Origin: Atriophallophorus winterbourni
Lineage: Eukaryota > Platyhelminthes > Trematoda > Plagiorchiida > Microphallidae
Direction: 5' to 3'
Assembly: GCA_013407085.1 (NCBI GenBank)
Contig: JACCGJ010000238.1
Coordinates: 1 to 64,000, forward strand
Length of the DNA: 64,000 bases
Below the pieces are notes generated by a model. That model had not been told where the DNA came from, did not search any database, and was given only the letters and a program-made list of their open reading frames with translations. Positions 34,701 through 46,700 of this stretch are shown piece after piece (position 1 is the stretch's first letter; every line of letters starts with the position of its first letter). The translations under genes and the position numbers were made by a program.

Positions 34701-37700
34701 TACAATTTTTACGTGATAAGGAGCGTGGCGTCGTCTGGGAGGAGACCCTCATTCTACTTCCACGGGATGTTAGATTGCTGTTTCTTAGTGCAACCGTACC
34801 GAATGCTCGTCAATTTGCAGAATGGGTGGTTTCCTTGAACGAGCGTCCTTGTCATGTGGTTTACACTGACCATCGCCCAGTTCCGTTGCAACATTACGTC
34901 CTTCCTCGTCCCTCGTCACAGCTATTACTAGCTGTAAACGAGAATGTAAGTGTTTGCATTCGTCATGTGAAGATCACTGATTTCGTTTTAACATTGGTTA
35001 TTAATTTTCCTACCACGGGCAAGTATTTTGGTCGTATTTTGAGTTCCTTATTGTGTCTTCGTTGAGTTTTCATAAAACGCTGTGGACGTTTCGCCACAAA
35101 ACCAGATGACAGCATCAGCTCAACTTGTTTTGCAGCAAAAGTGCATTGAAATTAACTACATTTATACCACGTTTTCCGTGATGCTTATGATGCTTGCGAT
35201 AAGATGTACGCTTGGTTGCCTCGAGATATCATACCAGAATCTTCATTATGGGAGACTCAAATCGGCGTAACCTTCTGATGACTAACAAAATTTCTCAGTT
35301 CTCCACTCCTGCCATCTTCCAGCAGCTCTTTGAAGAAATTCCTTTCTGTAATCACATGGAAAGCAATACAAGATACAGAGGGACAGATATGCCTTCAATG
35401 CTCGATCCCATCTTGATAAATGAAGAAGACACCGTCGAAAACATTGCATACGATTTTCCGCTAGGTTCGAGATACCATTTGGTCTTCAATTTCGACTACC
35501 TATGTCGAGCAAAGCGAACAAGCGATACAAAAAATTCATCGGATAGATATGTTAATCTAAATGATCAAACTACCTATGTTTGAATAACGATTGCCAAATT
35601 GAAGGTATCGGAGTAAAAGAACATTTGTTCAGCATTTTGACCAAGCTTAAGCGTGAAATCTACTCTAACTCAGCATTCGTACCTAAACAGTATGAAAATA
35701 CAATCGAATTTAAAATTCGCAGTCGCACTCGGAAATGGATTAACATGCGAAATAGTGTTTGGCGAAACCATTGCCGGTTAACCACAGAAACTGCATGGGA
35801 GACCTTTCGAACACTTAGAAACCATGTTACTAAACTTATTACTGAAGTCAAAATACGGTAACAAGCTGATATACAGTCTAAATTGAAGCTAAATTAAAAG
35901 ATCCTTTACCAATTTGCGAACAAGTAGTGTTCAATAAAACCAGGATTTACGGCCCTAGGGATGCACTCTGAAATGACCACCAATTGAGGTGACACCCCGG
36001 ATGTTCTCGTAAATTATTATGCTACAGTTTTTTGTCCGGAAGAAAATGTGAATATACAACTGGATCCATGAATAACGCATCCTTTACCATTGTACGCAAT
36101 AACCATTACCAAAGAAGAGGTGATGGGAACTCTACTAACGTTGAATCCCAGAAAATCCCCTGGTTATGCTACAAATTACCCCAATATATTCAAGCATTGT
36201 GAACAAATTCTATGCAGATCTCTGACTCAGTTATTATACGAATCGCTGTCCCAAAGTGTCATATCGACGGACTGGAAATCCGGTATATCCTCCACAATTT
36301 TCAAAGGCGGTGTGCGTTCGGAGTCCACAAATTACAGACCTGCTACCCCAACGTCCGTCGTATCCGTCGTCGAAACGATCGTGGCGAACAAACTTAGCAA
36401 ATACTTCAAAGAAAATAAGCTATTTTGGGAGCGCAACACTGTTTTGAAATGGGATACTCCTGCATTATTAACCTTCTCCTTACCCTTGACATGTTTACTC
36501 AAGCGGTAAATGTTGAAGATACCACCATATATGTTAGCTCGAGACCAAACCAACAGCTTAATCCTCGAAATCGAAAAATGGACTGGAATCTAGTATACAA
36601 AAACTGAATTAATGGTTAAAAACGTCATAAAAGCACCATCGTTACCCGACTTTGAGGTTACTGCAAGAGAGCCGATAGAAAATACATTATACTCGACCAG
36701 GCCAACATTTGCCCAGATAACTGCGCAGATGGTGACTAGAACTGTTAAAGGTTAGCAGGATCAGTGACCCCTGAACTTAACGGAAACTAGAAAGCACTCA
36801 GCAAACTCAGTTCTAAAAAGACCGACTCAAATTTTATAACTTGAGTCCGCAGCTATAAACCTTAGTGTTATATGTACCAAGGTGGCCGAGTCACGGTATA
36901 CGCTGTACGAAGCTAAGCAAAAATATCACTTATTTGATTGATATTAACGTTGGAGTCAGATGAAACTGGTCGCAGTTACTTTCTCAGAATTATTTCGGCT
37001 ACACCGCTATCTGAATTCTCCTTACAAATATGATCCTCGCGTTTTACGAATAACGCTACAAACTGCGGTGGACTTTGGAAACGGCTTGTTATATGGTTAC
37101 CTTCTTAGAGGTGTTCCAGAGTCTACATGTCTTATCCATGCAAATCTACGATGGATGGAGCGAAACTCTCCGAAGAAATCTCGTGAAGCAAATAATTCGT
37201 GAAGTAATGTATTTCTAGGCGTTCCGGAAGATGCTGCTGACGTACCTTCTCAATAAAAGTCTGAGCACGGTAACAAACAGTGAAAATACGTAGCCCAAAC
37301 AATCGGTATTAAAAAAGCCATTGATAACCTTTCATGATTTGAACACTACAGGCATTATAAGCTGTTTGTATACCAATTTCTGTAGTTAAGCGAGATATGT
37401 TCGCACTACACACCTGAGATTAGCGGGAATACAGAAACACGGTATTCTTCTCAATTGATTGAAATGGAGATATCCACTCCAAATAGGAATTTGATAAGAA
37501 ACGATTGGAAGAGAATTGGTGGCGGTGTTGCACTTTATTATCACAATCGCCTTCAGTGCCATTCAGTTTAAAACACAGAATTCACGATCTTTTGATTGTA
37601 TTTGACAATCAATGAAACGTCCCAAGTTGAGTGACGCGCAAAATCCCAGAGGTATATCAGAACCCAAAGCGGATTTGTCTATAAATGCGGTACTGTATTG

Positions 37701-40700
37701 AAGCAATCAAAATATAGTAAAAACATACCTCAAATATTGGGGTCAACCGGGTAAAAATCCGGATCAATGTCAAAAACAATATTGAGCGCGTATCACGTTA
37801 CGCACACGAGTCCAAACGGGAAATGGCGCAGATAAAATGGAGTCAAATTATTCAAAGAGAAAGAGTAAAACAAAAGTGCAGTAAGAAACAAGAAAAAAAT
37901 GGAAAGTGTTTGGATTTCAAAATTCACATGAAATATTACAAATCGATGTTGGAAGGTGAAAGGATCCAACAAGCCCACCAAAGCCACCTTGGCTTTCTAA
38001 CTATTATCACATTCCAAAAACCATACTCGGCGTATATCTCGTTTAAGCTTTCCATCTGCAGTGCGATGCAATACTTTACGCACATGTTCGTCTGCATCAG
38101 ATATGATAGCCCCTTTCCACGAACTGCGCGATGCATTCTCGTTCTGGCAGAGAACATAGTCACCGACAGCAAATTCACTCCTGTAATGCTGTTAGTCAAA
38201 TCAGGACCAGGTGAAGATAGACGTTTGGTACCGACAACAACCGGTGACGGAAGACCCGCTTTCTTCGAATTCGCCGGCGATGCTGAAGACATTGCTTTCA
38301 CACAGGAAACAGCAACATCATTGTCACTCGAATCAGAGCCCGAACTGGACGCGGCAGCACGCTTCGATCCAGCGGCACCAGTTAACGAAGAGCCTTTGGT
38401 TATCAGGGGAGTCGCTTTTGTGGACAACGCTGCAACCTTTGCATTTTCTGCAGCAACCACTGCAACATCATCGTCCCTCGAATCAAAACTCGACGTAGCA
38501 TTACGTTTCGAACCGGAACCTAACAAACCAGCACTCTTACCAATCACGTTGGCTTTCGATATTATATGTTTATCTTTTACTGACACAGACAGCGCACAAT
38601 TATCCCGATTATTGCAAAATTCACTGTCAAACAATGTTACGTCCTCAGCAATATCCCTTTGTGTGCTGAGACAATTCATAGAAGCTTCACACAATGCTGT
38701 CGAAGTTGGACCAATAATCGTCCATCCCAATGGCGTCAAGTGTGCAAACGGCTGTTTTGCTCTGCCAAGCCTCTGTTCCAATACCCAGTGCACTTCCGGG
38801 ACGTTTACTCCCAATAAAATATGAACTCGTTTATCTGGTATACGGATTAGCTTCAGATCAGATAGGTGGTTCAAATGTTTCAATGACTGTTCAGGAAAAG
38901 TCACCTCTTTCACTGGGAGAGAATTCATCACGTAGGCCTGGTCGACATCTACCTTGACACCATCATGCAGCGACTGAATTCCAAAGGACGTGACAGTAGT
39001 TTTTTGTTTACGTGTGCCATGCACTGAAGTGACATCAATGTAGGCTTGTTCACCTGACAGTCCCAGTTCGTCGGCTAAATCAGCAGTCACCAAAGTTGCG
39101 TCAGAGCCATTATCCAAAAAGGCGTTCGTAAGCACTACCCCATTCGGACCCATTACTCTTACAGGAATGATGGACAACAAACTGCCACAGCTTCGTGTAC
39201 GTGTCGAATTGATCATTATTTCAGACTCACCTTTGACAGTGCGATGTAAGAGTCTGTGATGTTTGCCGTTGCATCCGTCCTTTCCACATCTAGTAGGTAC
39301 TCTGCAATCAGCTACCCTGTGATTTGGTTGAAGACAGTTAAAGCAGAGTCTGAAAGTTTTAATTCGCACCACCTTTTCATCGTGAGGTAACCTATCGAAC
39401 ACAGTGCACTCTTGTAATGTATGTGACATGGAGCACTCTGGGCATCGATAAGACTCAGTTGTTGAAATAACATTCATGTGAACTTTCCTAGTATTCATAG
39501 ACATCGGTGAACTAGCATTCAATTCACGACCACTTGCTAAGGTACCGAAACAGTTGGTAGCTATTGAGACTTGTCTGTCCAAAAAACTGACTAAGTTACC
39601 GAACGTCGGCTCCTCGTCATATCGAATTATTTCATCCACACGTTCAGCCCACTTGTAACGCAAATGTTTAGGTAAACGCTCAACAATTAGCTTCACATTT
39701 GTCATGTTGTTCAGCTCACCTAAACGATTCAACTGTCCAAATGCGAGCTCGCAGTTGCGCATTCTGCGTGTCAGGTTTCGAAGCGAACCGATGTCATTCT
39801 GATTAATGATGTCGCCATTGAGAATCTCTTTCAAAAATGACTGGACGATATCATGTGGGCGACCGAATTCCGTCTTAAGGATGCGTCGGGCTTGACAATA
39901 TCCTTCACTATCCGGGAGGTTAACACAATGTTCAATAGCGTCCTTTGCAGAACCACTGCAGTAATGTAATAAATACATTAATTTGCGGTTATCATTATAA
40001 ATACGGTCTTCGATGGTCATCTCGAAGGCTTTGACGAATTTGCAGAATTCCATCGGATTACCATCGAACTTATCTATGTCTATCTTAGGTAATCCATCTC
40101 CACGCATGTCACAATACCGCGTCGAACCAGATGCGTTCATCGGCATCTCACATAACTCTGCATTACTCAAAACAGGACATTCGTTCCCGGATTTAGATGA
40201 GTGCAATGGACTTGGAGCATGTTTACGCATTAGGATCGGGTCGATTTCATTATCGCCTTTGATATCATCGAAAGAATCGAAATCGTGCATCATATTTAGC
40301 TTCGCCTCTAGGCTGTGTCTACAAATATCCAGCTCCTTCAATTTAATAGCTATTTCTTCCTCGTATATTTCTTTAGCCAATTTTCGACGGCGTTCCTTAT
40401 GATCATCAAACGCTTTTGATTCAACACCTTTAACATCACCTAAGCTAGGAGGACGGTGCTGGACAGGTAAAGTTAAAATGGCAGAGTTTAAAGGCAAATT
40501 ATTAAAATTATCGTTCGAGGAAGGTATACGTATGGGAGTATGCACTGATTTATCAGGAGAATTATTAAAAATAGTAGAAAGTTCATAAACGGGATCGGGG
40601 TTTAAAATAACGTCATCGAATTTGCTAGACGACTTGCCAGTCCTTGTTCTAGGCATATTTGAAGATGAGATATTCTCCGTCGTGTGAACCAAATGCCGAG

Positions 40701-43700
40701 CCAAAAATCCAGCGATGATCGAAGGATTCTCCACGCAATAAAAGTATTTGAGTACTTTTGATTGTATTTGACAATCAATGAAACGTCCCAAGTTGAGTGA
40801 CGCGCAAAATCCCAGAGGTATATCAGAACCCAAAGCGGATTTGTCTATAAATGCGGTACTGTATTGAAGCAATCAAAATATAGTAAAAACATACCTCAAA
40901 TATTGGGGTCAACCGGGTAAAAATCCGGATCAATGTCAAAAACAATATTGAGCGCGTATCACGTTACGCACACGAGTCCAAACGGGAAATGGCGCAGATA
41001 AAATGGAGTCAAATTATTCACAGAGAAAGAGTAAAACAAAAGTGCAGTAAGAAACAAGAAAAAATGGAAAGCAATAGAGGAGAATATACGTAGCTCAGGA
41101 TGGGGATGTTGTTCAGATGGTGTTCGCCGAGCTTGTGTAGTTTTTGGTGGACGTTTCGTCATCAGGCTAGATGACATCATCAGCAGAACTTCTTTCGAAG
41201 TGACTTGAAATTGGTATTCATTGGTTTTTATAAGGTCCGTCTGTCCGTTCGCCATCACGCCCGTTGGTTGGTGGAATTCATGTGTTGCATTCTTGTCCAT
41301 CGCGTTTTCATTGGTCCATAGGTTGTAGCCAATTGAAGGTGCTGGTTAATCGATGTCGTTGTTGAGTGCCACGCTTCGATGAATTCTCGCGCTCGTCGGT
41401 TGTTTTCTTTGGCCAATATCCTCGCGTTGTCCCAATCGAATTGGTGTCCGAATTGATCAACATGTATTGAAATCAGTGACCTTGGGTCGTGCCTTCGTAC
41501 AGCTAACCGGTGTTCGTGTATTCGTGTGCTTAGCTTGCGGGCCGGTTTGTCCGATGTAGTTCTTCTCGCAATCTCTGCACGTAATCTTGTAGACAATATT
41601 CGATTGTTCTTCTTTCGCAACTTTGTCTTTCATGTTGTTGAAGTGGTTGCGTAATATTGACACGGGTTTGTGCGCGACCTCTATTCCAAATGGCCGAAGG
41701 ACCCGAGCTGCGATTTCTGATATGTTTTGCACATACGGAAGAGCGCGTCTAACTCTGTTTTCATCATCGTTTCTTTGCTGGGTACGGTTGAACTTGTTGC
41801 GTAGTACGAAGCTTCTTGGATATCCATTCCTCTGGAACACTTTGAACAGGTATTCTTCTTCTTGTCTTCTCAGTTCCGGCGTGCTGCAATGTGTTGCTGC
41901 TGTTTTGAATAGGGTTCTAACGCAGCTGTGTTTGTGGCTGGTTGGATGCTTGCTGTGATAGTTCAAGATTTGATCTGTGTGCGTATTCTTCCTGTAGACA
42001 CTGGTTTCCAATTTTCCTTCGCTTGTTCGTCTCACTTGAACGTCCAGGAATGCCAGGCAGCCGTCAGCTTCAGTTTCTCTGGTAAATTGGATTCCTCTGA
42101 ATACACAGTTCAGTAGTCGATGTGATTTGTCCAGTTCAGTTCTTTTTATGATCACAAATGTATCGTCCACATAGCGGATCCATAACTTTGGCCGTATTAT
42201 TGGTAGAGCGATTCGTTCCAAACGTTGCATGACTGCTTTAGCAATTAGGCTGGAAATCGGTGATCTCATTGGTGTTCCTCGAATCTGCTCGTAGATTTTA
42301 CCATTGAACTTGAAGTGTGTTTGCAGGCACAGCTCGATCAATTCCATCAAACTATCTCGTGTTAATCGATTTCCGTTGTGGTCAGTTCCTTTTTCGTCGA
42401 GCAACGCTGATACGATTTGCTTTGCGAGTGTTTGATCGATTGATGTGAATAACGCCGTTACGTCGAAAGAAACCATTATTTCATCTTCATCGATCCTCAC
42501 ATTCTTCAATTTCTGGAGAAATTGTTCTGCAGAATTGACGGCGTGTTCCGAGTCTGTCACCAGATATAACAGTCTTCTTCGCAATTCTTTCGATAACTTG
42601 TAATTCGGTCCTCCGGGTAAGGAAACGATCAGGCGTAATGGAATATTCTCTTTGTGTATTTTGGGTAATCCGTAGAATCTCGGTATAGTTGAGTCTTCTG
42701 GTTTCATTCTTGTTTGTTCCATTCCATTCAGTTGACCCATAAACTTCAATTTCTTCAAAGTTGCGTTGATTTTGTTTTCAAGTCGTTTAGTCAGGTCTTC
42801 GTTCATTTGTCTGTATGTTGTTGTGTCCTGGAGTAGCTGTTCAGCTTTCTCGATATAATCTGCTTTGTTCATTACCACAGTCGTTCTTCCTTTGTCGGTA
42901 GGGAGGATAACTATGTTTCGGTCTTGTTTCAATCTGTTCAAAGCGTTGGTTTCTTGTTTATTGAGTGTGTTATGTTCCAAGTTCCTGGTGAGCGCAGGTA
43001 CAATTCGTTGGCGGACTTCTTCTTGTGCGTCTTCTGTCAAAGTGTGAGATTTCAGAATTGACTCCAAATTAGCCACGAATTAAGTATGATCGGCGTCTTT
43101 CAAATTGAAGTTGAGGCCACGTGCGAGAATTCGTTGTTCGTTCTCTGTCAGGGGTCTGTCGGACAGGTTCTTGACCCAAGGTTCGCCGCTGGTGATATCT
43201 TGGTGGGGGGTAATAATTCGGAGTTTGTTTTCCAGGTCACGCCGCTGGTTAAGCTTGGTTTTTCGGGTCGTTATCGCAATGGCGTCGGCTAACTGCTGTG
43301 TTAGTTCAGGTCCAAATCGGTTTTCACATATTCGCTTTTCGTTCCTGATAACGTTGGAATATTTCTTGAGTCGTTTGTGTGCGTCATCAATCATGAATTG
43401 CAACCACTGCCGATTTTGTCGTTCCATTAGTTGCCGTGCACGGGAATTGTTGATCGGTGGTCGTCGTTGTAAAGTGTTGGGAAGTGTTGGAAAGAGTTTG
43501 GATTTTAAAATTCACATGAAATATTACAAATAGATGTTGGAAGGTGAAAGGATCCAACACGATCAAGGATACAATTTGGTGTTCTTTAACGCTGATGGAT
43601 TTTCAAGTTTGCACGATTAGTGTGGTCTACCGGTCTACTACATCTACGGTGTAATGCTGTCTTTGATGATGATGATGATGATGATGATCCAAGTGCTTCA

Positions 43701-46700
43701 GCTCTTGACTCGCGCTCAGTAAGCACCAGTACTTATTATGGGTGATTTTAACCTGCCTACTATTTATCTCAGAGACGTTCACTCCCCACAAACGCTAGAA
43801 TACCGATTTAGAGAGGTAGTAGATTCAGTCCATTTATGCATCCATGCTCATGAATGCACTTGAGACAGAGATTCTGAGCTCTCTCTGTCTTGGATTTGGT
43901 GTTAACATCGGAAGAACAATCTGTCGAAGCGATCGGATTCCAGGCCCCACTGGGTCTAAGTGATCATTCAGTGCTTGTGTTCGACTATGTTTGCAGTACT
44001 TATCAATATCTTGATCGGAATGGGGTTGTTCACCGTGTAGATAAATTGGCCCTGAGTAAATCCCTCGTGCAGATTCAGCATTGGCATACGGACCACATAA
44101 GCCCTGACTCGCCATGGAACGAACTTGTAGATTTCTGAAACTGAATATTGACGAGAACTCGTAGATCGTCCCTGAAAGATCCGAAAACAAACTTCGTTTT
44201 GCTGTCTGCAGCAGCACAAAAATTGATAGCGTGGATGCAGCATAAAGCCAACAATACTTGTACTACTTAGCAAAATTTCCGTATGCTACGCAACAAAGTG
44301 ACTTCATTTATTCGACAGGATATGGAAGCGCACCAATTGATGCTGCTGTCAAAAAAGGAACGCAACCCTAACTCAGAACTCAGACAATTTTATGTTAGAA
44401 AAAGCATTAAGCTTAACAATAACCATAGGATGACAAGGTATATGGAATATATACCATACAAAATCATTAACGCGAAAGCAAAAGTCGAACCAGGTGTTTT
44501 TACCATCCAAAATGGTGAAAAAGTCATTAAAAACGCGTTGGAAACCGAAATAATCTCGCGAAATATTACTAGGAAGTGTTTGTGTCAAAGGTATTAGCGG
44601 AAAGTTGAGTATTCAGTCGACTCAGGAATCGAGACATCGGGCGAAATTTTTATAAATCCTGCACTTGTTGCAAATTAATTGCTCAAATTAAATGTAAGAA
44701 AATCCCAAGGTGCGGATGGCATCACACAGGATGTGCTCAGGTTCTGTCATCGTCAGTTTTGTGAACCGCTGATACTTGGACAATTTTTAGGCGTTTTACA
44801 GAGTCAATCACCATTTGCTTCTTTGAAAACTGATTCTTTTACGAATATGTGAACCACTCATCTAACGGTTGTGCTACTACCTGTCAGATCGCCACGACGG
44901 TTTAAAGTGAACGAAATGCTATCCTAAGTGTTTAAAACCACCAGTGTAGTCCCACATGCATCGGTGCTAGGCACGCTCCTCTCTAATATACATAAACGAT
45001 GTACCTACTTTATATAATCCAAAATGGTCCTGTTCGCGTATGATATGAAAATTTGGACGGTAATCAGTTTTGCAGATGATTGTAAGACTGCAAATGGAAT
45101 TGGGCAACTTGTCAATTTGGGCGGCCATGAATGATATGACATTCAACATACGGAAGAGTAAGATGCTCCGCTTTTTCAAGAGTGTTCCTCGGAAATATCG
45201 TTTGTTAACTGAAAAGTTGACATTGAGCTTGTTAGGAAAATATCTTGGAGTATCGATTAGTGGAAACCTGAAGATGACGGTGCATTGCCCGAATATATAT
45301 CGACAGGTCAACGGATTGTTTAATTTGTTTCGAAGAATATTTAGAAGATTTTCGCTAGTAATGTTACCAAATATAATGCACGTCTACCTTCGCCTTACGA
45401 TGTTTAAGCGGTAGAGGTCTGGACTACTTGGCTGCAAAAAGATATTGCTCTCTTTGATGAAGTATATCACAGAGCAACAAAGTTAGTAATTGGACTTCGC
45501 AATGTTCCGAACACCGAAAGATTGCGATGTCCGGGTCCAAGTGACTTTACCCAAAGAAGGATACGACGTGATATTATTCTGACCTATAGAATTGTGTCTC
45601 TCGAAGGACTTCCAGTAAAATACTTGTTTAATGTGTGTGATGGGAAAGTGACACGCGGACATACCTTATCCGTTTACGTCCCCAGTTCCCGTATTGATTG
45701 TCGGCGCCATTTTTTCGCCATACGTGCTATATTTCTTTGGAATTCCCAACCCCAACATGTGGTTGCCTCTACTTTCCTGGCAGTGATTAAAGCGAAATTG
45801 GAAATACACATGCAAAAGAATATCATTCGTGAGACTTGCATTCGCTATTCTCTATTCCTTTTATACTATAATATTTTTCACATTTTCATTCATACCGTAA
45901 TTCTGTGGTGTTGTAAAGTATTAACTTTTTAACCATTAATCCTTGAAAAACCCATGCATCAAAGAAAACTACACAGCTTGTCCCCATGGATTACATATAT
46001 TATCCCACCAATCGAAAATAATTTCTGCTCTTTGGATTTTTAACTGAATTTTTGAAATGCTGTGTAAGCAACCAAATCCCGTGTTTGCTTGTTATATTAT
46101 TCGTAGCTCCCATATTATTCTGTGGTTTTTTGCAAAGTTATATGCATTTTACACCATTAAAACTGAATTGATTTGACAAGTTATTTGAAAATATTCGAGA
46201 CTGATCTCCCGATCAGTCCATAATCATGAAAAGAAAATTTGCAATGAATCGGCCATCGCAACTTTTTTCTGGTAACAAGTTGGATAGGACAAATATCTGA
46301 ACAATCTGGCGTTCGGTTCTGCAGTTGATTAGGATTAAAGTGCATAACATCTTGAAAAAATAAAGTTTGTAATGAATCTGCGATTCACAGATTCATTACA
46401 AACTTTATTTTTTCATGAAGATGATTCCCCGATCTGTCACAAACATTTTCCATTACATTGCATAACATCTATTGTGCACATGGATTACGTAAGCAGTTGG
46501 TCAGTGGACGCTGTTCGAACCTGCACACAAAATGAACAATTTAGGGATTAACACAGAATTTAGGGGTGTGTGTTCAATTGCCTTAATCTCGCCTGTTTAT
46601 CTTACATAACTCAAGATTGGTCAAGAAAATACAATTTAATCTTGAACACTGTTCATACCGACAACCTTGGTCTGACGGAGCTTGTGTTCAGAAGCGAAAC

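Larger units (their letters stand above)
41072..43487 (-). mobile_element. Penelope-like element inside the BEL LTR
   Basis: A minus-strand element flanked by a 7-base duplication TGGAAAG (41065-41071 and 43488-43494). It encodes a Penelope-type RT with a C-terminal GIY-YIG endonuclease and ends with a 3' region carrying a hammerhead ribozyme. The 5' end is truncated inside the N-terminal coding region, so only one terminal-repeat copy is present. Because it interrupts a young BEL LTR, it is the youngest layer of the nest. Confidence 0.88.
37590..43559 (-). mobile_element. Non-autonomous BEL/Pao LTR retrotransposon
   Basis: Minus-strand element with two LTRs and a 5-bp target duplication CGATC (37585-37589 and 43560-43564). 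Inside are a long gag-protease frame and a short C-terminal remnant of integrase; reverse transcriptase, RNase H and the integrase core are absent. By eye the LTRs differ at about five positions over roughly 380 bases, so the insertion is young. The right (5') LTR is interrupted by a Penelope-like element. It depends on a full BEL/Pao relative for mobilisation. Confidence 0.88.

Noticed and set aside
36870..36915. tRNA-like A box (GGTGGCCGAGT)
   Set aside because: No B box or foldable cloverleaf follows.
37823..38824. 333-codon open frame on the plus strand
   Set aside because: It lies opposite the BEL/Pao LTR, integrase tail and Ser/Ala-rich module; no domain, and it exists only because the minus strand is open there.
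43664..43690. GAT microsatellite as an independent feature
   Set aside because: It sits inside the LINE endonuclease coding region and is explained by local slippage.
46500..46555. GTTCGAACC B-box-like string after GGTCAGTGG
   Set aside because: The two boxes are too close together for a tRNA or SINE promoter.
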